A program made the translations under genes and the position numbers. Of a stretch of 64,000 nt of DNA, positions 47,907 to 57,415 are shown piece by piece. The stretch's first letter is position 1, and every line of letters starts with the position of its first letter. The stretch is from Spirochaetia bacterium (GTDB lineage: Bacteria; Spirochaetota; Spirochaetia; Treponematales; Breznakiellaceae): assembly GCA_025997595.1 (NCBI GenBank), contig BNUU01000006.1, positions 1 through 64,000 on the forward strand, in the 5' to 3' direction. A model generated the notes under the pieces. The model made no database searches. It was not told the DNA's origin and was given only the letters and a program-made list of their open reading frames with translations.

Positions 47907-48905
47907 ATGGCAGTAACAAAGGAACATGAAGGAAGGGTCATCGTTTTTACCACCGGTGGGACAATCGCCATGGCAAACGACAGCGAAAAGGGGGGATCGG
48001 TTCCCGTGGTTACCGGTCAGGATCTGATAAGATCCGTACCGCCCCTGGCTGCGGTCTGTGATGTGGAGGTGCGGGAATTCGCCAATATTCCAAGCGGGCA
48101 CATGACCTTTGAACTGATGAAAAAGCTGGGGGATCAGATTGATGAGGCCCTGGAAGCGGAGGATGTATTGGGCGCGGTGGTAACCCACGGCACCGACACC
48201 CTGGAAGAAACCGCCTATTTTCTGGACCTTTACCTGAAAACCAAAAAACCGGTCTGCTGCACCGCCGCCATGCGGAACGCCGAGGAAGTAAGCGCCGACG
48301 GCCCCATCAATATCCTTTCTGCGGTACGCACCGCCTCGGCGGACGAAGCAACGGACATGGGCGTATTTGTGGTATTAAACGAACAAATACAGGCCGCGCG
48401 GGAGGTGACCAAGACCCATTCCGGTAATGTGGCCACCTTCGACTCGCCATTTTGGGGGCCCCTGGGCTATGTGGACGAGGACCGGATCATTTTCAGGCGC
48501 GTCAACCTGAAGCCCCTGAAAATACATCCCCCCCGGATCGAGAACGATATTCACCTGATAAAAACCCACACCGGCATTGATGATTTTTTCTTTAACTGCC
48601 TGATCCAAAAAAAGGCAAAGGGGATTGTGGTGGAAGGATTGGGCCGGGGCAATGTTCCGCCCAAAGCCATGGAGGGCATCAAAAATGCGGTAAAGGCCGG
48701 AATACCCGTCGTCATAGCGACCCGCTGCCTCGGCGGACGGGTGGCGCCGGTCTATGCCTATGAAGGCGGGATCGTTCAGGTACTGGCCGCGGGGGCAGTC
48801 TCCGCAGGGGAACTGAACGGCCAAAAGGCCCGGATCAAACTGGGGCTCGTGCTGGGCCTGAACCCAACGCCAAAAGATATTTCTGTCTATTTTGACAATC
48901 CATGA
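47907..48905 (+). CDS. L-asparaginase
   Basis: A 332-residue type I/II asparaginase that deamidates asparagine to aspartate and ammonia. The two catalytic Thr motifs are intact: FTTGGTIAMA near residue 12 and VVTHGTDTLEETAYF near 92. There is no signal peptide, so it should be cytoplasmic. AAGGAG lies 7 bases before the ATG. Divergent from the DAACS-racemase unit, it feeds aspartate into the same pool. It overlaps the next gene by 4 bp. Confidence 0.95.
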   Translation: MAVTKEHEGRVIVFTTGGTIAMANDSEKGGSVPVVTGQDLIRSVPPLAAVCDVEVREFANIPSGHMTFELMKKLGDQIDEALEAEDVLGAVVTHGTDTLEETAYFLDLYLKTKKPVCCTAAMRNAEEVSADGPINILSAVRTASADEATDMGVFVVLNEQIQAAREVTKTHSGNVATFDSPFWGPLGYVDEDRIIFRRVNLKPLKIHPPRIENDIHLIKTHTGIDDFFFNCLIQKKAKGIVVEGLGRGNVPPKAMEGIKNAVKAGIPVVIATRCLGGRVAPVYAYEGGIVQVLAAGAVSAGELNGQKARIKLGLVLGLNPTPKDISVYFDNP

Positions 48906-50143
48906 CTATTCGTCCAAGTAACGCAAAAAAGGGGATCATGGCCATAGCGGGCCATGCGGGGAGCGGTCACTGCCATAGCCACAGCCAGTATTTGCAGGAT
49001 GATTCCGGCGGGCTTGCCGCAGTGTTGGCCCTGTTTCAGGAAGCGGCAAATATTTCCCTGACCATCAAGGAAATTCAGGTGACCCCCGGTATTGCCGGTT
49101 CCATACGGGTGGAAACCATGTCCGGCGGCGTCGGGGTCTGCGCTCCCCGGCGGGGCATAACCCTGCAGGAAGCGCGGCTTGCCAAGGGTCTTGAGGGCCG
49201 GGATGCAATCCGTACCCAGGCCCTGGTCATGGAAGCTTTCGGACGGGTTTACGGGCAGGGGGTACATGAAACTCCGGTTGCCCTGCAAACAGCCATAGCT
49301 AACGCGGCGATGGACAGTTTTTGCAAAAATTTTCCGGAACAATTCATCGGTGCAGAAGAAAACACCCCCCACGGCCATGGGCGGATAGCCGGAACCGTGC
49401 TTGATTTTGACGGCGCCCCTGTTTCAGTCCTGGCCACCGTCAATGGCACGGACAACGGAACCGGGCCGGTAGAGGATCTGGAAGGAAACGTCTTTGGGGG
49501 CTCAAAAAAAATCCCCATGCGGGCCCTTGGGATGGATACGCTTCCCACTATAGTAATCGAAGGCAAGGTTTATTCCCCCGGCTTTTCCGATTCCGCAGAG
49601 GCCCCCTATTTCCTGGTCCGCGCCGATCCCCGTGATGATAATCCTGTGGTGGGCAATGCCCTTATCCTGGCGGGGAAGGCCCTGGGGTATCCCATCCGCC
49701 TTCGGGATGACGTTTTACGGCGCATCCCCGGTGCACTGGAAAAAAGTACCCGGGCCCTGGGAGACGCCATTATCGCCGGGGGAACGGAACTGAAACAGGC
49801 CCGTTTTTCCCACGAAAAAGTTGCGGCCCTGGCCAAACTTGCCGCCCTGATCAGCGAGGACGGGGCGGGGATCAGCTTCATGTCCGACAGGCTGCATGAA
49901 ATTGTCGGCGGCGTGGGGCTCATGCCCGGTACCGCGGCGGTACTCAGCCTCATTGTTCCCAAGGCATACCGTGACCGCTATGTATTCCCCGCCCTGACGG
50001 AAGATGATCTGCCGCGTTATGTAAATATCATCAAGACCGCAGTCAGGGAACTGCGTCCCCTGCTGCCCGAAGCTGAAGCCCACCTTAAGGCCCACGCATG
50101 GCAGGGCGATCTCGACAGCCTGCTCAGTATCAGCAATACCTAA
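48902..50143 (+). CDS. Conserved-looking protein of unknown function, coupled to asparaginase
   Basis: I do not recognise this 413-residue protein. It has no signal peptide or membrane helix. Near the N-terminus is a histidine-rich segment GHAGSGHCHSHSQ (residues 17-29) followed by DDSGG, which looks like a metal or active site. Later conserved-looking, loop-like parts are ENTPHGHGRIAGTV (about 158-171), NGTDNGTGPVEDLEGN and GGVGLMPGTAAVLSL. High Gly/His content at turns suggests an enzyme rather than a structural protein. Its ATG overlaps the asparaginase stop (ATGA) and it lies among amino-acid and peptide catabolism genes, so a role in that catabolism is a guess from context. Confidence 0.75.
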   Translation: MTIRPSNAKKGIMAIAGHAGSGHCHSHSQYLQDDSGGLAAVLALFQEAANISLTIKEIQVTPGIAGSIRVETMSGGVGVCAPRRGITLQEARLAKGLEGRDAIRTQALVMEAFGRVYGQGVHETPVALQTAIANAAMDSFCKNFPEQFIGAEENTPHGHGRIAGTVLDFDGAPVSVLATVNGTDNGTGPVEDLEGNVFGGSKKIPMRALGMDTLPTIVIEGKVYSPGFSDSAEAPYFLVRADPRDDNPVVGNALILAGKALGYPIRLRDDVLRRIPGALEKSTRALGDAIIAGGTELKQARFSHEKVAALAKLAALISEDGAGISFMSDRLHEIVGGVGLMPGTAAVLSLIVPKAYRDRYVFPALTEDDLPRYVNIIKTAVRELRPLLPEAEAHLKAHAWQGDLDSLLSISNT

Positions 50144-50148
50144 AAAAG

Positions 50149-50186
50149 GGGAGTTTCTTCAAAACATCAGTTTTGAAGAAACTCCC
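50149..50186 (-). terminator. Terminator between convergent genes
   Basis: GGGAGTTTCTTCAAAAC (50149-50165) and GTTTTGAAGAAACTCCC (50170-50186) form a perfect 17-bp stem with loop ATCA. On the minus strand it is followed by C and TTTTTT, a rho-independent end for the DAACS gene. It may serve both strands. Confidence 0.85.
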
Positions 50187-50213
50187 TGCCTGTTTCAGAA
50201 AGACGCCTCAGAC

Positions 50214-51476
50214 TTAGGTTATTGCGCCCTTCTTTGCGTTGAAGGTTTCCCTGTCCAGGTCACCCAACACGGCGGCGGTGGTTACCATACCAACGGTGTC
50301 ACCGGTGATGTTCAACATGGTATTGGGCATATCGATCAAACGATAAATACCGGCAATCCAGGGTACGATGGTCAGGGGCAGCCCCATGGTCTGCATCATA
50401 ATTGCGGACATCATAATACCGCCGCCGGGAACACCGGCCACACCCGCAGCCATGATAACCCCCAGCAGGATGATAACCACTAACTGACCGGCCCCCAGGT
50501 GAATACCGAATAACTGGGCTGCAAAAATAGCGTAGATGGGCATTTCCGCACAGCAGGCCTGCATGTTGATCGTCGCAGCAGGGGGCGCCAGAAGGTCCAC
50601 GGTTTCGTTGGGAACACCGGCCCGTTCCTTGGTGCACTTCATGGTTAAGGGCAGGGTAGCGCTGGAACTACAGGTGGAAAAGGCCAGTAACATGGCGGGA
50701 TAAATGTTCTGGTAATGCTTTAGCGGGTTTACCTTGGCGATAAACTTGAGGAGCAGGGGGAAGACCACAATCAGCAGCGTGGCATAGGAGGCATACTGGG
50801 TGAGCAGCATCTTGCCAAGACCCACCAATACTTCCTGTCCCAGGGTACCGGTTACATCCGCCATAAGACAAAAAACGCCGAGGGGGGCAAAGCCCATGAC
50901 AATCTCGACGATCCGGATCATCACCGTATTACCGCCGACGAAAAATTTGACCAGCCCTTCCTTGGCTTTGACCGTATCGTGAAGCAGGGCGATGGCGATA
51001 CCCATGAAAAGGGCAAAAACAATTACCTGCAGGATGTTAAACTGGGCAAAGGAGGCTCCCACATTGTCGGGGACCCAACGGACCAGACTCTCAATAATAC
51101 TGACCCCCGCTGTGGAGTACTCCCCTCCCCCGGATAAATCTATCCCAATCCCGGGCTTAATAATATACGCCCAGGCAATACCGCAAAGAGCGGCCAGGAC
51201 GGAAGCCATGGCCCAGAAAGCCACAAAGGTTCCCCCAATTTTTCGAAGACTCCGCAGGTCGGCGACACCGGACACCCCGGAAACAATGGAAAAGAAGATA
51301 AGCGGAAGGATCGTCATCTTCAAAAGACGGATAAAGACCTCACCAATAGGGCCCGTTACCTGCCCCCATGCAGCCTGGCTGCCCTTAAAAATAAACCCAA
51401 GACCGGCGCCAAGCACCATGGCCAACAATATCTTTGTTGCCAATCCAATTTTTATTTTCTTTTTTGCATCTGACAT
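50214..51476 (-). CDS. Second DAACS-family dicarboxylate/amino acid symporter
   Basis: A 420-residue paralogue of the carrier at 46438 with clear differences. HP1 reads STCSSSATLPLTM, TM7 has PPAATINMQACC instead of the usual NMDGT, and HP2 is GVAGVPGGGIMM. TM8 has RLIDMPNTMLNITGD, keeping Asp and Asn at the substrate site. The loss of the NMDGT Asp suggests altered ion coupling or another substrate such as a neutral amino acid (SstT-like). GGAGG precedes the ATG. An AGGTCGA/TCGACCT hairpin (51496-51515) lies between it and gdhA, with which it is probably co-transcribed. Confidence 0.93.
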   Translation of the reverse strand: MSDAKKKIKIGLATKILLAMVLGAGLGFIFKGSQAAWGQVTGPIGEVFIRLLKMTILPLIFFSIVSGVSGVADLRSLRKIGGTFVAFWAMASVLAALCGIAWAYIIKPGIGIDLSGGGEYSTAGVSIIESLVRWVPDNVGASFAQFNILQVIVFALFMGIAIALLHDTVKAKEGLVKFFVGGNTVMIRIVEIVMGFAPLGVFCLMADVTGTLGQEVLVGLGKMLLTQYASYATLLIVVFPLLLKFIAKVNPLKHYQNIYPAMLLAFSTCSSSATLPLTMKCTKERAGVPNETVDLLAPPAATINMQACCAEMPIYAIFAAQLFGIHLGAGQLVVIILLGVIMAAGVAGVPGGGIMMSAIMMQTMGLPLTIVPWIAGIYRLIDMPNTMLNITGDTVGMVTTAAVLGDLDRETFNAKKGAIT

Positions 51477-51495
51477 AGAAACCTCCAGAATTTTT

Positions 51496-51515
51496 AGGTC
51501 GAATTACATCGACCT
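51496..51515 (-). promoter_or_regulatory. Intercistronic dyad between gdhA and the DAACS gene
   Basis: AGGTCGA (51496-51502) and TCGACCT (51509-51515) flank a 6-base loop. No T-run follows on the minus strand, so it is an operator or leader hairpin rather than a terminator. Confidence 0.45.
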
Positions 51516-51549
51516 CATGACAATATCTTCGTTTAATCCGTACTACCCG

Positions 51550-52803
51550 TCAAGGGAATACTCCACGGGCCTTCTTCGCCCTGACCAGCTTGGAAATAGC
51601 CACCATATAGGCGGCAATGCGGAAGGATACGGATTTTTCGTTCACGATTGCCTCCACATCTTTGAAGCTGCGGACCATGATCTTTTCCAGGGTCGCGTTG
51701 ATCTGCTCTTCTTCCCAGGTAAGTTCCTGAATGTTCTGAACCCACTCGAAGTAGGAAACCACCACGCCCCCGGCGTTTGCCAGAATGTCGGGAATACTCG
51801 GGATGCCCCGTTTTGCCAAAATCTCATCGGCTTCCACCGTGACAGGCCCGTTGGCGCCTTCCACAACCAGTTTTGCCTTTACGGCCCCGGCATTTTCCGC
51901 GGTAAGCTGGTTTTGAAGGGCGCAGGGGACAAGAACGTCACATTCGCAGGCTAAAAGTTCCGCATTGGTGATCTTTTTTACGCCCGGCGCAGTATAGCCC
52001 TCCAGGGATTGTTTGTGGCCGGCAAGATAGGTCAGTATGGCCGGAATATCAAGGCCATCGGGGTTGTAGCACCCCCCATTCACATCGCTCACCCCCACTA
52101 TTTTATGTCCCATCTCGTGGAGCAGTTTTGCGCTGATGCTGCCCACGTTGCCCATGCCCTGTATGGCGATTTTTACCTTGCCGTCCATCTTAAAGTGCCT
52201 CAGCGCCTCACGGGTGACGAAACTTACCCCGCGGCCGGTTGCTTCGGGGCGGCCCAGGGAACCGCCGATATCCACGGACTTCCCGGTAACAACCCCGGGA
52301 ATGGCATAGCCGTGGAGCATACTGTAGGTGTCCATGATCCAGCCCATGATCTCCGCATTGGTGTTCACGTCCGGGGCGGGGATGTCCTTTTCCGGGCCGA
52401 TAATGGGCATAATCGCCGTGGTAAAGCGCCGGGTCATCCGTTCCAGTTCACCCCTGGAGAGTTTTGCGGGATCAACCTTTACCGCGCCCTTGGCGCCGCC
52501 GTAGGGAATATTCACCACCGCGCACTTAAAGGTCATCCAGGCGGCCAGGGCCTTTACTTCATCAATATCAACATGGGGATGGTAGCGGATACCGCCCTTA
52601 CAGGGACCACGGGAACTGGAATGCTGCACCCGGTAGCCCTCAAACACCTGCAGTTCGCCGTTATCCATCTTAACGGGAATGGATACCTTGAGCTCACGTT
52701 CCGGATACTTGAGCGCCTCATAGTCCTTTCTTTCCAGCCCCAGTTTCTGGGCTGCCGATTCCAACACCGACAACATGTTGTCATAGGGATTGTAATTAGC
52801 CAT
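51550..52803 (-). CDS. gdhA: Glutamate dehydrogenase
   Basis: A 417-residue hexameric-type enzyme that interconverts glutamate and 2-oxoglutarate plus ammonia. GGIRYHPHVDIDEVKALA and MTFKCAVVNIPYGGAKGAVKVDP, read in parts, hold the substrate Lys residues and glycine loop. The Rossmann motif IQGMGNVGSISAKL binds the cofactor and is followed by SDVNGG. This length suits the NAD-linked catabolic class. GGAGGAG precedes the ATG. It lies 77 bp after the aminotransferase with a hairpin between, and before a DAACS carrier: uptake, transamination and oxidative deamination in one string. Confidence 0.96.
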   Translation of the reverse strand: MANYNPYDNMLSVLESAAQKLGLERKDYEALKYPERELKVSIPVKMDNGELQVFEGYRVQHSSSRGPCKGGIRYHPHVDIDEVKALAAWMTFKCAVVNIPYGGAKGAVKVDPAKLSRGELERMTRRFTTAIMPIIGPEKDIPAPDVNTNAEIMGWIMDTYSMLHGYAIPGVVTGKSVDIGGSLGRPEATGRGVSFVTREALRHFKMDGKVKIAIQGMGNVGSISAKLLHEMGHKIVGVSDVNGGCYNPDGLDIPAILTYLAGHKQSLEGYTAPGVKKITNAELLACECDVLVPCALQNQLTAENAGAVKAKLVVEGANGPVTVEADEILAKRGIPSIPDILANAGGVVVSYFEWVQNIQELTWEEEQINATLEKIMVRSFKDVEAIVNEKSVSFRIAAYMVAISKLVRAKKARGVFP

Positions 52804-52833
52804 ACCTTACTCCTCCAATAATGATGATAAAAA

Positions 52834-52859
52834 TACGGGTTTTCAAAAGAAAACCCGTA
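52834..52859 (-). terminator. Terminator or attenuator between aminotransferase and gdhA
   Basis: TACGGGTTTTC (52834-52844) and GAAAACCCGTA (52849-52859) form a perfect 11-bp stem with loop AAAA. On the minus strand TTTTTATC follows. It should stop most read-through from the aminotransferase into gdhA; TTGAAA and CATTAT flanking its 3' side could be a gdhA promoter. Confidence 0.8.
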
Positions 52860-52879
52860 ATAGTAAACCGTGTATTGTT

Positions 52880-54169
52880 TTACATCTCCGCCGCTGTTTT
52901 GTAGATAGTACCGAATATTTCCGGAATCTGCACCTCCTCCAGGGGAGAAAAGGCCACCCTGAATATTCCCGATCCCAAGGCTATGGTTCCTATGGCGCAA
53001 TCCGTAAGGAGCCGTTTCCGCAGGGCCTCCGCGTCTATGCCCTTGCAGCGGAAACTCATGAAGTAGCCTGAGTTAAAGGGCATGGGGATCAGTTTGGGGT
53101 GATCCGGGTTCTTCTTGAGAAAATCCTTAACCGCCCGGTAACGTCCCCGGAGCAGCTCAAAGTTGGCCTTTTTCTCACCGGCGGAGCGGGGATCGGAAAG
53201 GGATTTGATGAGCAGGTACTGGGCCGGGGTATTGGAGCAGGACACGGATGAACGGATGGTCCCCATGAGTTTTTTACCCAGAGCGTCATAGTGTTCCGGC
53301 TTTAAACCGGGGCAGCCGAAGGTGACAAAGGCAGTCCGCAGCCCCCAGGCAAAATCTTCCTTGGTGGGGCCGTCGATCTTGATCGCCAGAACCCGCTCGT
53401 GGAGGACCGAAAGCCGGCCAAAGAGGGATTCCCTGTAGATATCGTCCTCAAAGAAAAGCCCGAAATAGGCGTCGTCGCAGATCACCAGCACATCCGCGCC
53501 CCCTTCGGCAGCCTCCCGGATGAGGTTCACCAGTGCCTCTGCTTCGGCCTTGGTGGGGGAATAGCCTGCGGGGTTGTTGGGGAAGTTGAGGATGATCCGC
53601 ACGGACCCGGTCTTGGCTTCCTCCCGCACCGCCTTGCCGATGGCGTCAATGTCCAGCCCCGGACCGTTTCCCAGGAAGGGAACCAGCCGGATTTTGGCGT
53701 CCCGGCGGTCCTCAAAGATAAGGCTGTAATTGTCCCAGCAGGGATCGCTGGCAATAAGGGTGGCGCCGGGGCCGAAAAAAAGATCCGCCGTGTAGGATAT
53801 CCCGGCGGAAAGTCCGGGAACCACCGCCGGCAGGCTTATACTGTCCGGCTTTATGGAAGGATTTTTTTGGGCTATCGCCTCTTTCCATGCCTTGCGGACT
53901 TCCTCAACCCCCGCGGTGGGGGCATAGGTAACCGCCTCCTTTGCGCTCAGGGTAGGCATACCCTCCGCAATGGCCGACAGGATCAGCGGCTCCCCATTAT
54001 GAAAGGCCATGCCGATGGTGCCGTTTTTGGCCGGGGCAAACTTCTTGGCCTCCGCGCCCTGTGCAATAATCCCCTTGGGAAAATAAAGGCGGCGGCCAAG
54101 ATCCGACAGGAGCCGTCCGACAACGGTTCCATCCAGCGCGGTATTAAGTTCATTCGCCAATGTATTCAT
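52880..54169 (-). CDS. PLP-dependent class I aminotransferase
   Basis: A 429-residue aminotransferase of fold type I. LNFPNNPAGYSPT carries the Asn that holds the PLP ring, VICDDAYFGLF the Asp and Tyr, and AIKIDGPTKEDFAWGLRTAF the Schiff-base Lys with its Arg/Gly loop. GIFRVAFSPLEE near the end supplies the carboxylate-binding Arg. It resembles aspartate/alanine-type enzymes, but the amino donor is not fixed by sequence. It sits upstream of gdhA, which would recycle the glutamate. A promoter at 54177-54205 ends just before its ATG. Confidence 0.92.
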   Translation of the reverse strand: MNTLANELNTALDGTVVGRLLSDLGRRLYFPKGIIAQGAEAKKFAPAKNGTIGMAFHNGEPLILSAIAEGMPTLSAKEAVTYAPTAGVEEVRKAWKEAIAQKNPSIKPDSISLPAVVPGLSAGISYTADLFFGPGATLIASDPCWDNYSLIFEDRRDAKIRLVPFLGNGPGLDIDAIGKAVREEAKTGSVRIILNFPNNPAGYSPTKAEAEALVNLIREAAEGGADVLVICDDAYFGLFFEDDIYRESLFGRLSVLHERVLAIKIDGPTKEDFAWGLRTAFVTFGCPGLKPEHYDALGKKLMGTIRSSVSCSNTPAQYLLIKSLSDPRSAGEKKANFELLRGRYRAVKDFLKKNPDHPKLIPMPFNSGYFMSFRCKGIDAEALRKRLLTDCAIGTIALGSGIFRVAFSPLEEVQIPEIFGTIYKTAAEM

Positions 54170-54176
54170 GTTTTTA

Positions 54177-54205
54177 ATACTAAGGCCGGATATGGGCTAA
54201 GTCAA
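54177..54205 (-). promoter_or_regulatory. Aminotransferase promoter with almost no leader
   Basis: On the minus strand TTGACT (54200-54205) and TAGTAT (54177-54182) are 17 bp apart. The ATG begins 8 bases after the minus-10 box, with no ribosome-binding site, which predicts a leaderless mRNA. Confidence 0.65.
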
Positions 54206-54216
54206 GAAAAATAGCG

Positions 54217-55674
54217 CTATTTTTCTTTATTCTCCAGTGTCGTTACCAGCAAATTCCAGGTGTTAATGAACGATGCGATTTCGACCCGTTCATTACTGGT
54301 ATGGGCTTCAAGGATGGTGGGGCCAAAGGAAACCATATCCAGGTCCGGTTTTTTCAAGGTCATAAGGGCGCATTCCAGACCGCCGTGTATGGACGCCGCC
54401 TCAGGCGCTTTGCCGGTGAGCTTTAAATAGGCCTTTGTACAAAGCTCCCGTAAAGCGGAATCTTTACGGAATTCCCAGGCGGGATAGCTGCTCGGTACGT
54501 TTATGGCTGCCCCCAGTGTTTCTCCAAAATATTGTATCCGGGAAAGGATGTCGTCCATTTTTGAATTAGTATTACTGCGGAGAAAAAGCGAAAGCACGGC
54601 CCTTTCGCCCTTCATTTCCAGTGCGCCCAAATTGCAAGATACGTCCAACACATCCTTCATATATTGGCTAAAGCCCAATACGCCGTTGGGCAGCAGGAAA
54701 ATAGCGGCCAGCAAATGACGCAGGGTTTGTATTGAAAGAACCTGCCCGCCCCCGGGGGAAGATTTTTGGAGGGTCAAACTCAAACCAGGCTCGGACATGC
54801 GATACTCTGCCGAAAAAATTTCGTTGATACGGGCCGTCTCCAAAATCATTTTTTCCGCATCCGCCTCTTTAAGCCAAAGCAGGGCGGAAGCGTCATGGGG
54901 GATCACGTTCATCTTGCCGCCGCAAAATAAATCGCCCACCGGCAGTTCGGTTTTTTTACCCAGCAGATCAATGGCCCGCGCTAAAAGAACGATGGCGTTT
55001 GCCCGGTTCCGGTTTATGTCTATGCCGGAATGGCCTCCGGCAAGCCCCTGTATGCGCAGGGTATAGGGGCTTCTGTCCGCAGATGCCGGAACATAGGTCA
55101 CCGGCAGTTCCACAAAAATCCGCGTTCCCCCGGCGCAGCTGGTAAACAGTTTCCCCTCTTCGTCGGCGTCGAGGTTGATCATCCGCGTCCCTTCAAGATC
55201 GGATGCATCCAGGGCCGACATACCCTTCATGCCGACTTCTTCGTTGGTGGTAATTACCGCTTCTATGGGGGGATGGGGTATTTTGGCATCATCCAGAATC
55301 GCCAAAATATAGGACATACCCACCGCATTATCAGCGCCAAGGGTGGTCCGGTCGGCGGTGATATACCCATCTTCTTCCCGCGGGGAAATCGGATCATGGA
55401 GAAAGTCATGTTTACAGTCCGCGGTTTTTTCACAGACCATATCCATGTGGGCCTGCAGGATAAGCGGCGGCTCCCCCGCATAACCGGGGGACGCATTTTT
55501 TTTAATAACAATATTCAGGGCCTTATCCTGCCTGCACACAAGGCCACGCTCCGCAGCAAAGCGGACAAGATAATCGCTGATCCCTTTCTCATTGCCGCTT
55601 TCCCGGGGAATGGCGCAGATTTGCTGAAAAAAATCATAGAAGCGGAACCCGGTTAAATCTGCCAATGTAGACAT
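54217..55674 (-). CDS. pepD: Aminoacyl-histidine dipeptidase (PepD, M20 family)
   Basis: A 485-residue cytosolic zinc dipeptidase. Metal ligands are visible in LQAHMDMVCEK (His and catalytic Asp), LGADNAVGMSYI (bridging Asp), TTNEEVGMKGMSALD (catalytic Glu and Glu ligand) and IHGGLECAL. The lid domain (about 200-390) is present. I chose the ATG with GGAGG eight bases upstream; the five extra codons before it, from a GTG, fall in that ribosome site. It lies 17 bp after the OPT carrier, consistent with hydrolysis of imported di- or tripeptides. Confidence 0.95.
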   Translation of the reverse strand: MSTLADLTGFRFYDFFQQICAIPRESGNEKGISDYLVRFAAERGLVCRQDKALNIVIKKNASPGYAGEPPLILQAHMDMVCEKTADCKHDFLHDPISPREEDGYITADRTTLGADNAVGMSYILAILDDAKIPHPPIEAVITTNEEVGMKGMSALDASDLEGTRMINLDADEEGKLFTSCAGGTRIFVELPVTYVPASADRSPYTLRIQGLAGGHSGIDINRNRANAIVLLARAIDLLGKKTELPVGDLFCGGKMNVIPHDASALLWLKEADAEKMILETARINEIFSAEYRMSEPGLSLTLQKSSPGGGQVLSIQTLRHLLAAIFLLPNGVLGFSQYMKDVLDVSCNLGALEMKGERAVLSLFLRSNTNSKMDDILSRIQYFGETLGAAINVPSSYPAWEFRKDSALRELCTKAYLKLTGKAPEAASIHGGLECALMTLKKPDLDMVSFGPTILEAHTSNERVEIASFINTWNLLVTTLENKEK

Positions 55675-55691
55675 GATAATTGCCTCCACTA

Positions 55692-57359
55692 TCAGAATAT
55701 CCGCTTCTTTATCGTACGGATAGTACCATTCATAAAACTGAATACCGATGATCCGACAATGAACCCTGCGGCGGAAATAGCAAGGGTGTTCTCGATTTTC
55801 TCACCGAAGACCTTCTTAAGAATTACCCGCGCCACAATGGCTGTCAATGCTGCGATACCGCCGAAGGGACTTCCGATCAATAAACCGGTGGCGAAGAGGA
55901 CGCCGATTTGTCGCTTTGTGCCGCCAATGGCCTGTATAATACCGCCGACTACCGCGAAGATAAGCAGGTTCTTAAGAATTTCAGGGGAAGTCCCGGCCTG
56001 AATGGTAGCGGCAAATACTTTTGCTGCGGGCGGGATAAGCCCCTCGTTAAAATACCGCTGGTAGGATAAAATCGCCACGATGATGCCAATCACTACGCCC
56101 AAAAATTCCGCGTGGAATTGCTGCCTTCTCCCCTCAAGCTCAAAGACTTTATTTGAGCCCCGCCTGCGCAGGATCCATCCGGTTTTCAGATCATAACCCA
56201 TATCGGCAAATGCGGGACCGGTACAAACCTTATACCCAACCAGGAGCGCCAGTGCTACCGGCGGGAAGCGAAGCAGCATACCCAGAACCAGGAAAATCAG
56301 GGATGTTGCCATGGCGGGAAACCAGCCCGCGTGCATTGCCGCTGTTCCGATCAACAGTTCTGCTATAACCGAAGTAAGTCCGGTGAATAAAATCCATAAA
56401 ATAAACATGGGGATACTCATGGATGAATATACACCGGCTACAATGGCCATGATGATCGCCCCGGCGAGAAAAAGAACGGCCCCCCTCTGCAATGCCACTC
56501 CTGTTTCTTTGGAGCTTTTGGTTGGAACATAGACTTCCTTATCGGCGGTCTGTTCACCGGCGTCTTCTTTCTTGCTTTTCTTTATGAGCAAAATGCCAAG
56601 CTGGATCAGGGCAACAATACCTGCGCCGATCATGATGCCGTGGGGAACATAGAGATCTCCTATTTTGAATCCGAATATTTTTGTGGAATATCCGGCGATG
56701 AGCAAGCCGATACCAAACATCAAAAGCGCCCAGATATTGCCGATCCAACATACGCCGAAAATATCCATGGGGATTCTAAAGTACTGTCCCACGGCTCCGG
56801 CCACAGAGGTCACCACCAACAGCAGGGATCGCTTTCCGCGGCGCGCCACAGAAATGATGGTCTCGGCGGTGGCGATACCGGCCGGCCATGTGCCGCTGGC
56901 AGGAAAAGCGGGGGTGTCAAATAACCAGTACATGACCGCAATGTCTATGATAACGCCGATTGAGCAGCCGATTATCATGGGGAGGATCAGATCCTTTTCT
57001 CCCAAAAACCAAATCGTTCCCAGGGCCAGCATAAAAACATTGCCCGCCGTAAAGGTAGAAGCGGAGATGGAGGTCTCTACCAGGTTTTGCCGGTGTATGT
57101 TCTGAAAATGATTAAACGCCTTGATGGGAATTAAACCGATCATCACCGCAATCAGGGCGCCGATGATGGATGTATTGGCGGAAATACCAAGGTTAACCAT
57201 GAGCTCCATACCGATAATGGCCCCAAGAATGCCCGTAATCAGTATAACAAAAAGCGTGCCCACCTCTTTCAATGTTTGAGGATGGGGTTTTGCACATTGT
57301 TCCTTTAGGAATTCATCAACCTCCGCATCTCCACCCTTGAATTGATTCTCCTGTGACAT
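55692..57359 (-). CDS. OPT-family oligopeptide transporter
   Basis: A 555-residue carrier with about fourteen hydrophobic segments. OPT-like features are HRQNLVETSISASTFTAGNVFML, read in parts near residue 90, DTPAFPASGTWPAGIATAETI, read in parts near 150, and RFPPVALALLVGYK, followed by loops rich in Gly. OPT proteins import peptides or metal chelates with protons. The ATG at 57359 has GGGGGA seven bases upstream; an ATG six codons earlier overlaps that site. The gene lies between the M29-like peptidase and pepD, which supports peptides as cargo. Confidence 0.85.
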   Translation of the reverse strand: MSQENQFKGGDAEVDEFLKEQCAKPHPQTLKEVGTLFVILITGILGAIIGMELMVNLGISANTSIIGALIAVMIGLIPIKAFNHFQNIHRQNLVETSISASTFTAGNVFMLALGTIWFLGEKDLILPMIIGCSIGVIIDIAVMYWLFDTPAFPASGTWPAGIATAETIISVARRGKRSLLLVVTSVAGAVGQYFRIPMDIFGVCWIGNIWALLMFGIGLLIAGYSTKIFGFKIGDLYVPHGIMIGAGIVALIQLGILLIKKSKKEDAGEQTADKEVYVPTKSSKETGVALQRGAVLFLAGAIIMAIVAGVYSSMSIPMFILWILFTGLTSVIAELLIGTAAMHAGWFPAMATSLIFLVLGMLLRFPPVALALLVGYKVCTGPAFADMGYDLKTGWILRRRGSNKVFELEGRRQQFHAEFLGVVIGIIVAILSYQRYFNEGLIPPAAKVFAATIQAGTSPEILKNLLIFAVVGGIIQAIGGTKRQIGVLFATGLLIGSPFGGIAALTAIVARVILKKVFGEKIENTLAISAAGFIVGSSVFSFMNGTIRTIKKRIF

Positions 57360-57415
57360 TTTAATATCCCCCTTCATTTATTTATTTCCCTCAAAAAAGA
57401 GAAAAATATAAAACT

